Shown here in pieces: positions 45,707-56,892 of a stretch of DNA of 64,000 nt. The stretch's first letter is position 1. Each line of letters starts with the position of its first letter. The position numbers and the translations under genes were made by a program. The notes beneath the pieces are model-generated. The model saw only the letters and a program-made list of their open reading frames with translations. It did not search any database and was not told the origin of the DNA. Source of the DNA: Staphylotrichum longicolle (lineage: Eukaryota; Ascomycota; Sordariomycetes; Sordariales; Chaetomiaceae). The DNA lies in NCBI GenBank assembly GCA_019096155.1, contig JAHCVI010000002.1:1612001-1676000 (forward strand), in the 5' to 3' direction.

Positions 45707-45949
45707 TCAAGACTGGTGATAGCTGTACTGGTTGGGATCGCGGTTCCGACCTTGGACGCCGTCTGGGAGGCCTGTCGGGGCGTAGTGGCTGCTCTGGCTG
45801 TTCTGGGAACTCCTCTGCGGCGACTGCGAGATGGACTCCATCTGCCGCTTGGTGTGTTGGTGCATGGTGCGGGCGTACGACCCCAGGTCCGCGGGTGGAG
45901 GCGGCGACATGGAGAGGGAAGACGAGTATGTCCCTTGAGTGGCCGACAT
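45707..45949 (-). CDS. Small 80-residue Ser/Gln-rich protein
   Basis: A single-exon ATG frame with good context (CCACAATG). It begins MSATQGTYSSSLSMSPPPP, continues with YARTMHQHTKRQMES and ends in a Ser/Gln/Tyr-rich tail. Composition is far from random antisense and its start pattern looks like small proteins common in Sordariomycetes, but I cannot name a family. No signal peptide or membrane segment. It is convergent with YJU2. It could also be the last exon of a longer gene, although I see no upstream acceptor that demands it. Confidence 0.5.
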   Translation of the reverse strand: MSATQGTYSSSLSMSPPPPADLGSYARTMHQHTKRQMESISQSPQRSSQNSQSSHYAPTGLPDGVQGRNRDPNQYSYHQS

Positions 45950-48900
45950 TGTGGTTTTGTTCTTTGTGTTTGTTGTTGGTGGGTGGGTGTTATGAGATCC
46001 GCGAAAGGCTTGAAGCTGGATGGCTGATGACTGGGTAAGAAAAAGGGTCCTAAAACCGGTTTGATGGTGGGTGTGCTACGGGACTAACCAGGGATGGGTT
46101 CTGAACACGAGGAGCGCGTGACTGGGCTTTTTACTAATATGTTTGTAGAAAACGGTTGCAGACGAGACAAGAAGTGGGCTTGGGGTCAGACTTTATAAAC
46201 GGAGAGGAGCCCGGAAGTCGACTGCGTTTATCTCATAAGGCGAACCCCACATAGGGGGGGGGCCGAGAGGGTTGGGTGACTCGTCGAAGTGCCTCCTGGA
46301 CGAGGGCTCGAAGGGTCGAATTCTGACGACAAGGAGGGGTCTTCCTCGGAGGGACCCTCGCATTCCCCATGGTGTGCTGCCGTCACGATGAGATCTGCGT
46401 CGGAATGCCTCAACACGCCAATCTCAACCCGTCGGCAGCGACCACGATCCCATGCCGGTGCGCTAGCGCTGCGACCTCTCAGCTGCAGGTCTTCTCCCCC
46501 GTTAACCGTCGGATCGACAGGCGAGTGCACCGACCGAGCAAGGATCGACCGTGCCAAAGGGGGTTGGCATCTGCACAGGATGGCGTAGGTCTCCGCCGGT
46601 ATCCAACCAGCCAACGACAACCGACAGGTCCGTCCGCCACGGGCAAGGGGGGGCCGTGCAGTCGACCCCTTCGTGGTGCATGAAGCAACTGTCCGGTTCT
46701 TTTGTTTGTCACTCGTGTTTCCCTCTGGGCGCCTCGATGGTATCCGTCAAGCACGGCCGGAAGACATCGTGCCGGGCTTACAAGAACTGGGCGTGGTGGC
46801 ACAGCGTTGAGCTGCATCCATCAAATCAGGGACGCTGGTGCAAGCAGAATGGGTGTGGGCGTTTGGGCGGGGGGTTGGATGGGCGCCAGAAAGGGCAAGA
46901 CCCTGCTGATCCTGCGAGATGGGATTTGAGAGAGTGAGGTCAGTGTCATGTTTCCCCAGCCCTTCTGTTCCCGTTTCTTTGCGGTCATTGCGTCTTGGCC
47001 AAGAAACGGAGGCGAAATGTGACGCCGGCGACTTTCGCCGAAGAGAGCAGCTGAAGAGCCATAACGAATGTGCCGCTGACGCTGCGATTCCGCATTCGTT
47101 GCCTTGACCAGTGTCTTCTAGAAAACGGTGACGAGCAATAGCGGAGAAGGAGAAGCCGACCCGAGCACTGTCTGGGCAGGCCAAAAGTACAGGAACAAGA
47201 GGGTCTGTCAGATGTCGGCAGGGCAAACAGCCGAGCCAACAATTGGCGTTTTCCACCCCCTTTGAGAGAAATGATGATCTGATCGCCATGATGTCACTGG
47301 TCGGACAATGGGCGCAGCCCGGAGTGGTGTCCGGGTCGTGTCCCACGGCGGGTACAGGTACTGGAGAGAACCCCCGCCAGCCTCCGTTCACGAACGTCTC
47401 TTGTCTGCTAGCTCGTAGGCCGGTGCAGCTCGTTTCCGCACGAACTGGGGTCTCTTGAGGCTTCCTGCCCTGGGCCGCGTGAAATCAACCAATGGCTGGT
47501 GACACGCTGCTCCTGCCAGCGTGTAAAAATTGGCAGAACGGCAGGACTGGGCAAGAAAACCATGGCATTCACGATAATTGCCAGTCCCGCCGACGCTATT
47601 TCGAATCCCCTCAGAGATGCGGCATTTACAAATCCCATGGACGCCCTGCCGCGCGCAGACACGGGCGGGGTCATCTAGCGTAGGTACACGTGTAGGTGCC
47701 GACGAGGGGAGCCGAAGTTGTGAAGGGGGGGGTGAGCGAAGGGTGAAGGCGGGAAGAGCGTGCGGCATACACTGCTTGGAAGCTTGTGACGACAGCGAGC
47801 CAGGGCCGGCTTGAGAAGGCAAGTGAGCCATCCCGCCACTGACATTGACGATTGAGCGGATTTGACACTCTGTGGGATTCGTTGGGTCAAAGGGGTGCCT
47901 GCCATTGACGTTTGGCACTTTCCGGCTGGTTGGTGACGAGGAATCGGCGAGGCAACAAGGGAAGGAGTGTTGTTGACCTGTGACGTCACTGGACCCACAG
48001 TAGCCGTGCCCCCCACATCTGATTTGCTTGGTTGCGATCTGTTGCCTCGTTTAAGCTTCCACAAACAAACCCACCAAGCCCACCCAAATCCACCAGGCTA
48101 TCCACATATTCAAATCGAACTCGGTCGAGAATCGAGACGGGGACATCGACCACAGGAATTAAGCTCGTCTTGCATCCAGTCCCTGGCTAAGATGCGCCTC
48201 CCGAGGGTCTGGACCGTGGATCTCAAACGTCAAGGAGGGGATCCCGTCCCATTTCCCCGTGGATTGTGGACGTCAACATCAGACGAGAACTGAACGGCCC
48301 ATGCTGCTCGTATCCATGGAGCAACCGGTGCTGACTCGATCGTAGGGTGTGTCCATCCTTGCGTTGTTCTCTTGCTCTTGCCGCAGCCGCAACAGCCAAC
48401 CGCGCCAGCCCACCCAGCGGTAAGCGATTTCCGCGCCCAAGGAGGATTCAAGAGGCGCCACCGCCTCCCGGCTGAGTTATTGTTGCACTCATGACACGTT
48501 TGACATGCCATTGTCTCTGTTCATCTCAAGGGAGAAAGTGGTGCTCTTACGTCGCTGACTCTGGGAGTCATCCCGTCACATTGCACTGCACCGACTCGGT
48601 AACATTCCAACATGAGATCGATTGACATCATCAGGTCTTCAATAGTGCGTTTGATGCTGTAGAGGATAAGTAATCGACTCTTCACGATGCTGATCAGAAA
48701 CGGTCCGAACTGCAACGCCCGGCTCCGCGATGGAGTCATCTCGTGTCCAATCCGAACCCAGAGTTAACCTTTCCACGGCTGAGAGAGCACGGAGAGGTAG
48801 CCGCACTGAGCGGCAACAGGAGGCACACGGCGGGTCTCTCAGGGTCTCTCTCTGTGATTGATGACTTCATCGCGATGATGTATGTAGGGTCTCACACACA

Positions 48901-49182
48901 TGGGGTTCTTGGCGTCGCCCCTTTCCAGAACCCTCTCGCCGCTCAGGTTTGCGTGTGTCAACCGTCGAGATGGCATTGGATCCTGCGAATTAGGCTTTTG
49001 CGCAAATGGAGATCTCTGCGCGGTCCGCACCGCATCTGGTGGTTTAGGATGAGCATAGCTTGAGAGAACATCGGATATGTACACATTCACAACATGTGGC
49101 CTGCAAGAAGGACTGCCAAAAGAGGCAGTTCGCGGTTTGGGGTCAACTCACCCTTGGATTTGGAACGGGACAAGGACGGCTC
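45950..49182. other. Intergenic, 3.2 kb
   Basis: No gene supported. Open frames on both strands (for example 46747-47391 minus and 47388-47918 minus) lack domain signals and splice-consistent neighbours. The left end is the 5' flank of the small minus-strand ORF, the right end the 3' flank of the GH18 gene. Confidence 0.45.
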
Positions 49183-50247
49183 CTACTCCTCCTGGTCTCC
49201 TCCCCCATCGGTCCCATCGGCCCCATCGGAGTGGTAGTCAAACTCCCGAGGCACGGGCACCACCGCCTCGGGTCTCCCGTCGTCATCAGGATCCGCCTCT
49301 CTTGTTGCATCATGCTTCACTGCTGCTGGCTCCGCCTTGATGCTCTCCTCTAGCCCCTCCACGCCCGGCACCGTCCTCTTGCCCCGCAGCAACGCGGTCA
49401 TGGCCTGCGCCCACTCCCACGGCCTCGCCTCCCCGCCCGGCAGCGAGTTGAAGTACTCCCAGCCCATGACGCCTCCGAACCGGGGGTGCCGCCCCGCGAG
49501 CAGCGGCACCACGGCGCCCAGCATGTTCCAGGGCACCCAGCCGCTCCCGTTGCTCGGGTTCGTCACCAGCCCGACGACGATCTTCTCGGGCTGCCACCCC
49601 TTGACGAGCAGCATCTCGTACATGGCCGGGTTGCTGCAGTCGCCCCACCCGCAGTAGAACTGCGCGTTGTACCACGCGATGTCGCGCCCGCGCATCACCT
49701 CGAGCGCCTCGTAGTCGAACCCGCTGAGGTTGTGCTCGGCGTTGAGCAGGGCCGCGGCCACGGGCGCCAGCGTGATGAGGAAGGCCGGCCCAAAGTCGGC
49801 GCGCAGCCGGTCGATCAGCCGGATGATGCCCCCGAGCGACATGGGCTCCTCCACGTCCAGGTCGAGCCCGTCGAGCGCCCGCGCGCGGATGAGCGCGGCG
49901 AGCGGCTGGTAGTACCGCTCGAAGACGGGCAGGTTGTCGGTGTCGAGCCGGGCGAAGCTGCCCTGCGCGGCGCCGCCCAGCATGCCGAGCACCTTGACGC
50001 CGCTGGCCTGGAGGATGCGCAGCTCGGCCCAGAGCGTGGTGAAGCGCGGGTGGTCTGGGGGGTGGTCGTTGAGGGTGAGAGCTGAAGGGTCTTCGTTGAC
50101 GTGGATGGCGGCGAGGATGAGGTGGGTGAGGGAGATGCCGGGGTTTTGGAGGAGGGGGAGCACGGAGATGGGAGCGCCCGAGGGGGTGTGGTGTGTCTGG
50201 TAGTAGGTGATGAGCCGCGGCAGGGCGGGGTGGGGGAGCGGAGGCAT
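49183..50247 (-). CDS. GH18-family glycoside hydrolase without a signal peptide
   Basis: A single exon of 354 residues from the ATG at 50247. An in-frame ATG at 50370 would add 41 residues that look like translated leader. The chain starts with a strand typical of GH18 barrels (LPRLITYYQTHH) and has the catalytic DxxDxDxE motif as DGLDLDVE, with the acid Glu near residue 133. Later barrel blocks follow: FLITLAPVAAALL, IAWYNAQFYCGWGD and GVMGWEYFNSLPGG. There is no signal peptide or chitin-binding domain, and the last 60 residues are charged and disordered. This fits cytosolic GH18 proteins, such as ENGase-like or small intracellular chitinase-like enzymes. Which substrate it cuts cannot be told from sequence; the catalytic residues are intact. 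Confidence 0.85.
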   Translation of the reverse strand: MPPLPHPALPRLITYYQTHHTPSGAPISVLPLLQNPGISLTHLILAAIHVNEDPSALTLNDHPPDHPRFTTLWAELRILQASGVKVLGMLGGAAQGSFARLDTDNLPVFERYYQPLAALIRARALDGLDLDVEEPMSLGGIIRLIDRLRADFGPAFLITLAPVAAALLNAEHNLSGFDYEALEVMRGRDIAWYNAQFYCGWGDCSNPAMYEMLLVKGWQPEKIVVGLVTNPSNGSGWVPWNMLGAVVPLLAGRHPRFGGVMGWEYFNSLPGGEARPWEWAQAMTALLRGKRTVPGVEGLEESIKAEPAAVKHDATREADPDDDGRPEAVVPVPREFDYHSDGADGTDGGGDQEE

Positions 50248-50495
50248 GGTGGGCGGAGGGCGGCGGTCGGAGAGGGGAGAAGTTGAGAAGTTGAGAAGTG
50301 GTGTGAGTTGGTCGATAAAGTGAGTGATTGTGTTGTGAGAGTGAACGAAGTTGAGGGGAAGGAAGCACATGGTGTTTCAATGTTGACGCTGGTGCAGCAG
50401 ACAGCTGGCGCCACCTGCCAAGCCTTGAACGCCCAACTGCTTGATCTTTCATTCTCAAACTTGCGAACAATGATACATCATAGATTGTCAATAAA

Positions 50496-50531
50496 AAAAA
50501 AGAAACGAAAAAAGAAACGAAAAAAGAAACG
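50496..50531. repeat. Three tandem copies of a 12-mer (AAAAAAGAAACG)
   Basis: Exact 12-bp units end at 50507, 50519 and 50531, in the short region between the GH18 start and the stop codon of the long membrane protein gene. Confidence 0.85.
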
Positions 50532-50654
50532 GTCGATCTGCAAGATTGACAAATGAAACAGGGTATTAGACATCAGTCTTTGGAAAATAACACTGCTCCA
50601 ACTTCCCATCTCGTCCCTCTCAGCTTCTCTCCTCCTCCCAAACCTCACTCCCCT

Positions 50655-53600
50655 TTACACGCGCAGCCCCGAAGGACTCGCTCCCCTTACCGGCGATGCC
50701 GAGATCAGAAATCCCTGCCGGTCATACAAACTCAAGTTGTCGACGCTTCTCATACTCGCCCGCGACGCAACCCCGCCGAGTCTCACGGGGGATCCATTCC
50801 GGGACGCTCCACCCTCGGCGGGCTTCCACGCAAGCGACAGCCTCTGCGAGTCCTTCTGCTGCGAAATCACGACCGCGTTCACGCTGCCGCTGCTCCCTTC
50901 CCTCAACCCAAGCCCGCCCTTCTCAGCACCATGATTAGGATTACTCACTTCAAACGTGAACTCTGCCGCTCCAACCTTGAACCCCACGTCCGTCCCCCCT
51001 CCGCCCGCGGTATTCTCCTTACCCTCCTCGCCTCCAACCGTAAACTCTGAACGCGACATTCTCAGCATGGCACTCGACCTGCGCTGGTGGTGCATGCTCA
51101 CGGCCTGCCGTTTCTTCTGCGGCGACCCTGAGCCACCACCACCGCCAGTACCACCACCACCACTCGGCGACTTGACAACCCCCACCCCACTCACAACCCG
51201 GCTCACCCTCCTCGACTGCTGCCCACCGCCTCCCATGATGAAGTAGTTCCGCGCCCCAATGCTCTTCCGATTCGACCCCCTCTCCGCCGCCGCCGCCGCC
51301 GCAGGACTACCGTCCCCAACCCTAACGCCCCCATTGACCCCAACAGACTGGATTGCCACGCCGCCGCCCACCCGGTCCGGACTCGGACTCGGGCTCGGCG
51401 TCACGCCCCCGCCCCTGTCCGCGACGCTCCGCAGGCTGGACGCCGTGCTGACGCCGCTGTTCATGCGCCGCAGCGACGCGATGGTGCACGTCACCGCCAG
51501 CGGCACGTCGTCGTCCTCTTCTCCGTCTGAGCTAACCTCGTCGTCGCTTTCTCTGGTGCCGTCGTCGCAGAGCTCACCCGACAGCTTCGACCGCCCCCGC
51601 GACGGAGCACGGCTGCTGTGCGCCGAGAGCGGCGCCGGGTAGAGGGACGAGTTGGCCTGGAACCCGGCGCGGTTGAGCTCGATCCTTGCCGTCTGCGTCA
51701 CCGCGGAGATGGGGGCGTGGTCTTGGTCCTGGTGCGGGGAGTAGACGGACGAGGAGGCGCTGGCGCGGTTGTGGGCGCTGGCGCGGGAGTGGTCCTCCAG
51801 GGGCTTGGGCGGGAGGATGAGGGAGAGGCGCATCTCGCCGCCTACGCGGCGGGTTGGGGAGGCGGGGGCACTGGCGCGTTCCGTGGAGGGGAGGAGGAGG
51901 ACGGGGGAGCGGCGCTGCTGTGTCTGAGTCTGGTCGGTAGGCGGTTGGGTGGTCTTGTTGGGGGAGGAGGGCTTGGATTGGGTCTCTTTGAGGACGTTAA
52001 GCGCCGGCGATGATGGCGGCGGGAGCAGGGGGATGGTGCTCAGCGTGCTCGTTTTTGTCACCCGGAGGAAGAGCGGCCCAGTAGGGCTCTGCGTGGTGGG
52101 TGACTGCCTGGTCGGAGACGGCGGCGGCTCCGAGGCCCTTGATGTGATGTACGGCTGGATGGATTTGGGGATTGTCACCGACACCTTACGAGAAGGCGGG
52201 AGGACAAGCGGCCGCGGGCCCTGAATGACAGGACCAGGTGCCAGGATCAGACCCTGTGACTGGGCACGAGTGTGCCCAACCGTCTGCCCAACCGTCATGC
52301 TGCGAAGACGCTGCGACCGCTGCATGCTCTGTCGGAGCAGGTCTTGAGACTTGCTGTGCCGAGTCGGCCAGGCGCCGGCTGATGATGCGCGCGAGGAGGG
52401 CAACGACAACGGCGCCATGACAAACGGGTCGTTGACAGATGGAGGGCGAACAGTGGCGGCCTGCTGAGATTGTACCACGAGACCCTGAAGAGGCATGATG
52501 GCCCTCTTGACCTCGTCGGGCATCTCGTCTTCGCTGTACAGGGTGGACAGCTCGGACGAGAGTGACGAACGGCCTGACTGCGTTTGCAGGACCGGTGTCT
52601 CTGATTCCTGCTTCTTCATGTTCCGGCTCGGACTGGTAAGTCCTGAGGGAAGATCCGGGATCGCGCCGTCCTCGCCCAAAAGACTGTCAGTCCCTGACGA
52701 AACAGATTTCTGTGAGTCCTGTCGCTCGTGTCCTGGAGTAACGAGCTGACCAGAGACACTCTTGCTTGGACTGGGAGTCCTGGAGCGAGTCCGCGCAACA
52801 CCAAACTCCCGAGGCCCAAGGACCTTGCCCGGGGTGGTTCTGGCAGGTGACATGGTTGCCCTTCTGCTTCTGGTCGTCTCGGAGACACTTCCTTCTCGCA
52901 GCCTCTTTTCGGTAGACTTCAAGATGTCCGACAAGGTCGAGTCGGTCGACTGTTGCCTACCTCTGTGTCTCAGTGGCGTGGTAGGCGAAGACCGGATGGG
53001 GCTGGAGGGAGGGCTGATGATGGGCTGCGGGATCCTCGAAGCGCCGTAGACATACCCCATGGTCACCGACGGCCGGACGACACGCCTGTCCCGGTTTGTG
53101 ACGAGGGCCGGCTTCGGCATTTCGGGCAGCGTGCCCGAGGACGTTCTCAGCTGAGTATACCCCATACCGCCCGACATCGTCTTCTGCTGGCCATCGCCCA
53201 GCAGGGCCTTCGACGACGAGCCATCCCTCCCGCTTGACATGGTATACGGGTACCCATGAACCGTATGATGCACCCGGGGCAGCGTCGGCGCCCGATACCT
53301 CAACGGCCATGAGCCCCTATTCCTCTTCCTCTTCCTCCCCTCCCCCTCACCACCACCACCACTAATCTTCGGCCCATCCAACGCATCCTCATCAATCCAC
53401 GACGCCTTCCCCCTACACACCTTCACCTCCTCCATCTCCACACCACGCTTCTCCTGCCCGGGCCACTTACACCCCTCCGCGCCGCCCCCAAACCCAAAGT
53501 GAAAATGCCCCTTGCTACACGCCCTCGGAATGAGCGGCATACTGACATGTCGCCTCGGCCACCCCCTCCCTTCGCCGTCCCCATCCTTCCCAAACCCCTC

Positions 53601-54066
53601 CTTGCTCATCGGCCACACGCCCCCGCCGACCCCGCCCACAGAGCACGCCTTCTGCAGCTTCCTCCCGCCCCTCCCCAGCCCCATCATTCCCTGTCCCTGT
53701 CCCTTACCACCACCACCGCGCCGCAGCCGCCGACGCGCGTCTCCTCCGAGGAGCGGTCCGCCTCCGAGGAGGAGGCGCTGAGCAGCACGGCCTCGTCCCC
53801 GACGTCGTCGCGGGTCGCGGCGCGGGACGCGGGCCGCCGGAGGCGCATTGCCGCCGCCGCCGACGGCGGCGGGTGAGCCAGAGGATGAGGAAGGCGAGGG
53901 CCAGGCCGAGGACGAAGGCGCCGCCGAGGACGATGGGGAAGAGCGCCGGGAAGGAGTCCGCCGGGGAGGGGGCCGGGCGGGTGGTGCTGCTGCCTGCTTG
54001 TTTGCCTTGTTGCTGGCCCCCCTCACGGGGGGTCGGGAGGGCTTGGTCAAACTCTTGGATGGTCAT
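50655..54066 (-). CDS. Large single-pass membrane protein with Ser/Pro-rich cytoplasmic tail; two apparent frame breaks
   Basis: I do not recognise a named family. The N-terminus (from the ATG at 54066, MTIQEFDQAL) is short and polar and leads to one membrane span (about 42-64, FPIVLGGAFVLGLALAFLILWL) capped by poly-Arg, suggesting an N-out anchor. After the Arg run the plausible protein continues in a different frame (ATRDDVGDEAVLLSASSSEAD), then in a third (GMMGLGRGGRKLQKACSVGG) that stays open for about 1,000 codons to 50655. Each switch costs one missing base (near 53855 and near 53712), and no good splice sites explain them. The long tail has a short motif block (KGHFHFGFGGG...CKWPGQEKRG), then Ser/Pro/Thr-rich disorder with SPTR and SPSP-like phosphorylation-type motifs. 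Total length would be about 1,130 residues. Confidence 0.7.
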
Positions 54067-55128
54067 TTTCTGCTTGCTCGTCTTGGTGTAGGTGTTGGTT
54101 GCTAGAGGTGTGTGCTTCTGTCTGATGCTGGTGTGGTGTTGCTGCCGTTGGGTGTTGGCTGGTGTTTCTGCTCGTCGTCAATGAGCTGCTGCTACCAAAA
54201 GAGTGTGTGACCCGTAAGTACGCATAGAGGATTCTCGTCAGCTAAGATCAAGGTCGGATCCTGTGGAAGGGGTTTGGGGGATGTTGGACGAGGGTGGCGG
54301 GCAAAGCATGGGAGAGAAGATATCTGGGGGCTGGCCATAACATTGCCTGGAGCCAGGCGTGACTGGAATCTGGACGGAGGCTGGTCCAGCCGGTGGACTG
54401 GGTGACTTGGTCGGGCTGGAATGGGTTGTGGCGAGCGACACCATTCCAGCCCACTCGCGTTGTGCTCACCCATCCAAGCGATTTGGGCTTGCGAGAGACC
54501 AGCTGGCGAATGGGAAGGAAAAGGGAATCAAGACCACCTGAAATGTCTCAATTGCCGAGATCACAGGATAGAGGAAGTGGTGGGCCAAAGTGTGCCTTGT
54601 TTGTTGATGTTGGCCAGGCCCAAGCGGTCCAGATCATGGCAGTCTCACTTGACAACGGCGAATCACTCACAGCGGCAACCACGGAAACAATCACGGCTCA
54701 GGCAGTTATGGCGAATACTTGAAGACCACGAGGATGAAGAAAGGTGGTATCTTGCCAATGCACTCCCAAGTAAACACCCTAACACCATGGCACCGGCCAA
54801 AAATGCGCCAGGCGGCAGCAATCAATGCATTGCCACAATGCAATTTTGGAGGAATCATAAAGGGCTCCCTTCCTTTCAGTGCCCCCGAAACATCCCGTCC
54901 ACGACGCCAAAGCGGGCTCCCATATCGCCTCTGTTCCCCTCTGGCCGCTGACCAGTCATCGTCCCAAGCCCAAAAATCAACGTCGAAATCAAGATGCCCG
55001 AGAGCAAAGAAACAAGACTGGGAGAAGAATGAAAGAAATGTGGTCGTGAGCGTATCCCATATGTGCAACGAAGAATGTCCTAGAGAGGACGGGTCGCGCA
55101 AGGCAAACCAGGGAATTCACCCACAACC
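54067..55128. other. Intergenic, 1.06 kb
   Basis: 5' flank of the long membrane protein gene and 3' flank of the DUF1996 gene. No gene or strong signal seen. Confidence 0.45.
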
Positions 55129-56892
55129 TTAGTGAGATCGATGATTGTGACGATGAAGGTGATGGAGCTCGCGACGAGCGTTCTCAGCCCCGAAGGTCGC
55201 CGTGACGGTCACCGTCTCAGTGGCCAACATGACATACTCGACTGTCTCGATGACGACGATCTTGCTGACCACGTTCCCATTGGTAACGTAGTCGGTGCGA
55301 AGAAGCTCGTAGCCTGCAGGGACAGGCGGGTCCGACGGGGTCGGAGTCGGGGTGGGAGTTGGCTCAGGGGACGGTTCTGCCTGCGCGTTGACCTCGGGAG
55401 TCGAGGTCGGGGCCTCCTGGAACACGCCGCCTGGCAGTCCAGTGAACTCTTCAGCCGAAGTAGGGGCGGGAGCGTCAACCGATGGTGCGTCAACCGATGG
55501 TGCGTCAGCGGAGGCAGCCTCAGAGGGGGCGGCGGCAGCAATGGCGAGGCTCGGGGCCGGGTTACCAATTGCAGGGCCAGGTCCGTACTGAATAGCGACA
55601 CCTCCGGGAAGGGCGTCTCCAATCACACCGGCAAGCTTCTCGCTTGCGATCATCGGCGGGGTCGGCATTTTGCACTTTCTCTGCTCGTCCTCATTCAGAA
55701 TCGTGAAGAGGGGGCAGTCCTGGACCATGCCAGAGGAGGCGGTGCACTGTTCCACAGCGGCCTGAAGGAAATCGGCGTCCCAGCCGCTGATAAAGTCGCC
55801 GTGGTAGCCAAAGCCTGGAAATGAACGGTTAGCATTCTCCTCAGACTTCCAAAGACCAACAAATCACATACCCAACACATCTCCGTTCGAAATGACAAAC
55901 TCGCCCGGCACTCCGACAAAGGCATTGGTCGCCCAAATGGTTTCGAAAAAGAGACCAGGGAGCTTGACGTCGAACCCCTCGGGGCAGTTCCCATTAAGAA
56001 CTGTGTCAGGGTACGCAACGTGCGACTTGTGGTCCGGAGAGCTGGTGTCTTTGCCGTTCCAGCAGGAAGGAAACGAGAGCTCGAAACGAACACCGTCCTT
56101 GCAGTTGGCATCCAAAAAGGCCTTGTCAGGCAAGTAGTGGCGAAACAGACTCGGCTCGGCGGCACCGCTGTAGTCGAGGCAATTGAAGCCGAGCGCGCGC
56201 TGGGCGAGATCGTGCTGATTCGTCTGGCCCAGATTGCCCCAATCCGACTTGGGCGGATCGGGCTGCGTGTAGTCGAGTCCTGCAACTGAGTAGTTGCGGC
56301 GGGTGCTGTCGCCGGCAATCATGCGGAAGTTGTTGGGGAAGGCGGTGATCTTCTTGTTGGTGTCCTTCAAGTCCTTGTTCAAAAAGTAGTAGCTCGTGGA
56401 TGGTTAGTGTCCTTGTCTTTGGCATGCAGGAAGTAGGGAACTCACGCAAGCATGCCGCCAACTTGCTGAACTGCCTCGTACGTGCCATTGTCATGCCTGA
56501 AGTAAAGGGTCGGCGCCCAGTAGGCCGATTTGTCCTGGGCCACGGCGCACGAGGTGCAGTCGCCGTTGATCAGATCTTCGTACGTCGCTGCCTCATTGAA
56601 TCCTTGAAGGTTGACCAACGTTAGCAAGGCAGTTTCCGTGCATCAAATGCAGCTGGCAGTTGTGGTTAAAGCACCTTGAACCGACGGTGCTAACCTGCCA
56701 CACATCATCGAAAGCACATCAACTTTACTTACCAGAAGAACCATGGATTGCGTGCGCATGCGACGACACGGCACCTGGATTGATCAGAGGATCAATTCGA
56801 GCAAGACCGACCTGGCCACGACACTCCATGCGCCAGAAGGCGGCGGCACCGCCCAGCGATGCGAGAATCGCCAGCGAAGTGTCGATTCTCAT
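55129..56892 (-). CDS. Secreted DUF1996-domain protein
   Basis: Exons 56892-56733, 56602-56446, 56392-55872 and 55814-55129 give 507 residues, with all phases consistent; introns are 130, 53 and 57 nt. A signal peptide (about 1-18, LAILASLGGAAA) precedes FWRMECRGQVGLARIDPL and SSHAHAIHGSSGF, the usual start of a DUF1996 domain. The domain runs to about residue 330 with YWAPTLYFRHDNGTY, GGMLAYYF, FELSFPSCWNGKDTSSPDHKSH and GYHGDFISGWD. A Pro/Thr/Ser-rich linker with a doubled APSVDAPSVD and a PTPTPTPTP run follows, then a beta-rich tail with many V/T/E. No GPI signal is evident. DUF1996 proteins are common, often abundant secreted fungal proteins; their activity is unknown to me. Confidence 0.92.

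Noticed and set aside
49310..50491. 393-codon frame overlapping the GH18 gene on the same strand
   Set aside because: Ala/Arg/Gly/Pro-rich shift of the GH18 reading; the GH18 frame carries the catalytic motif.
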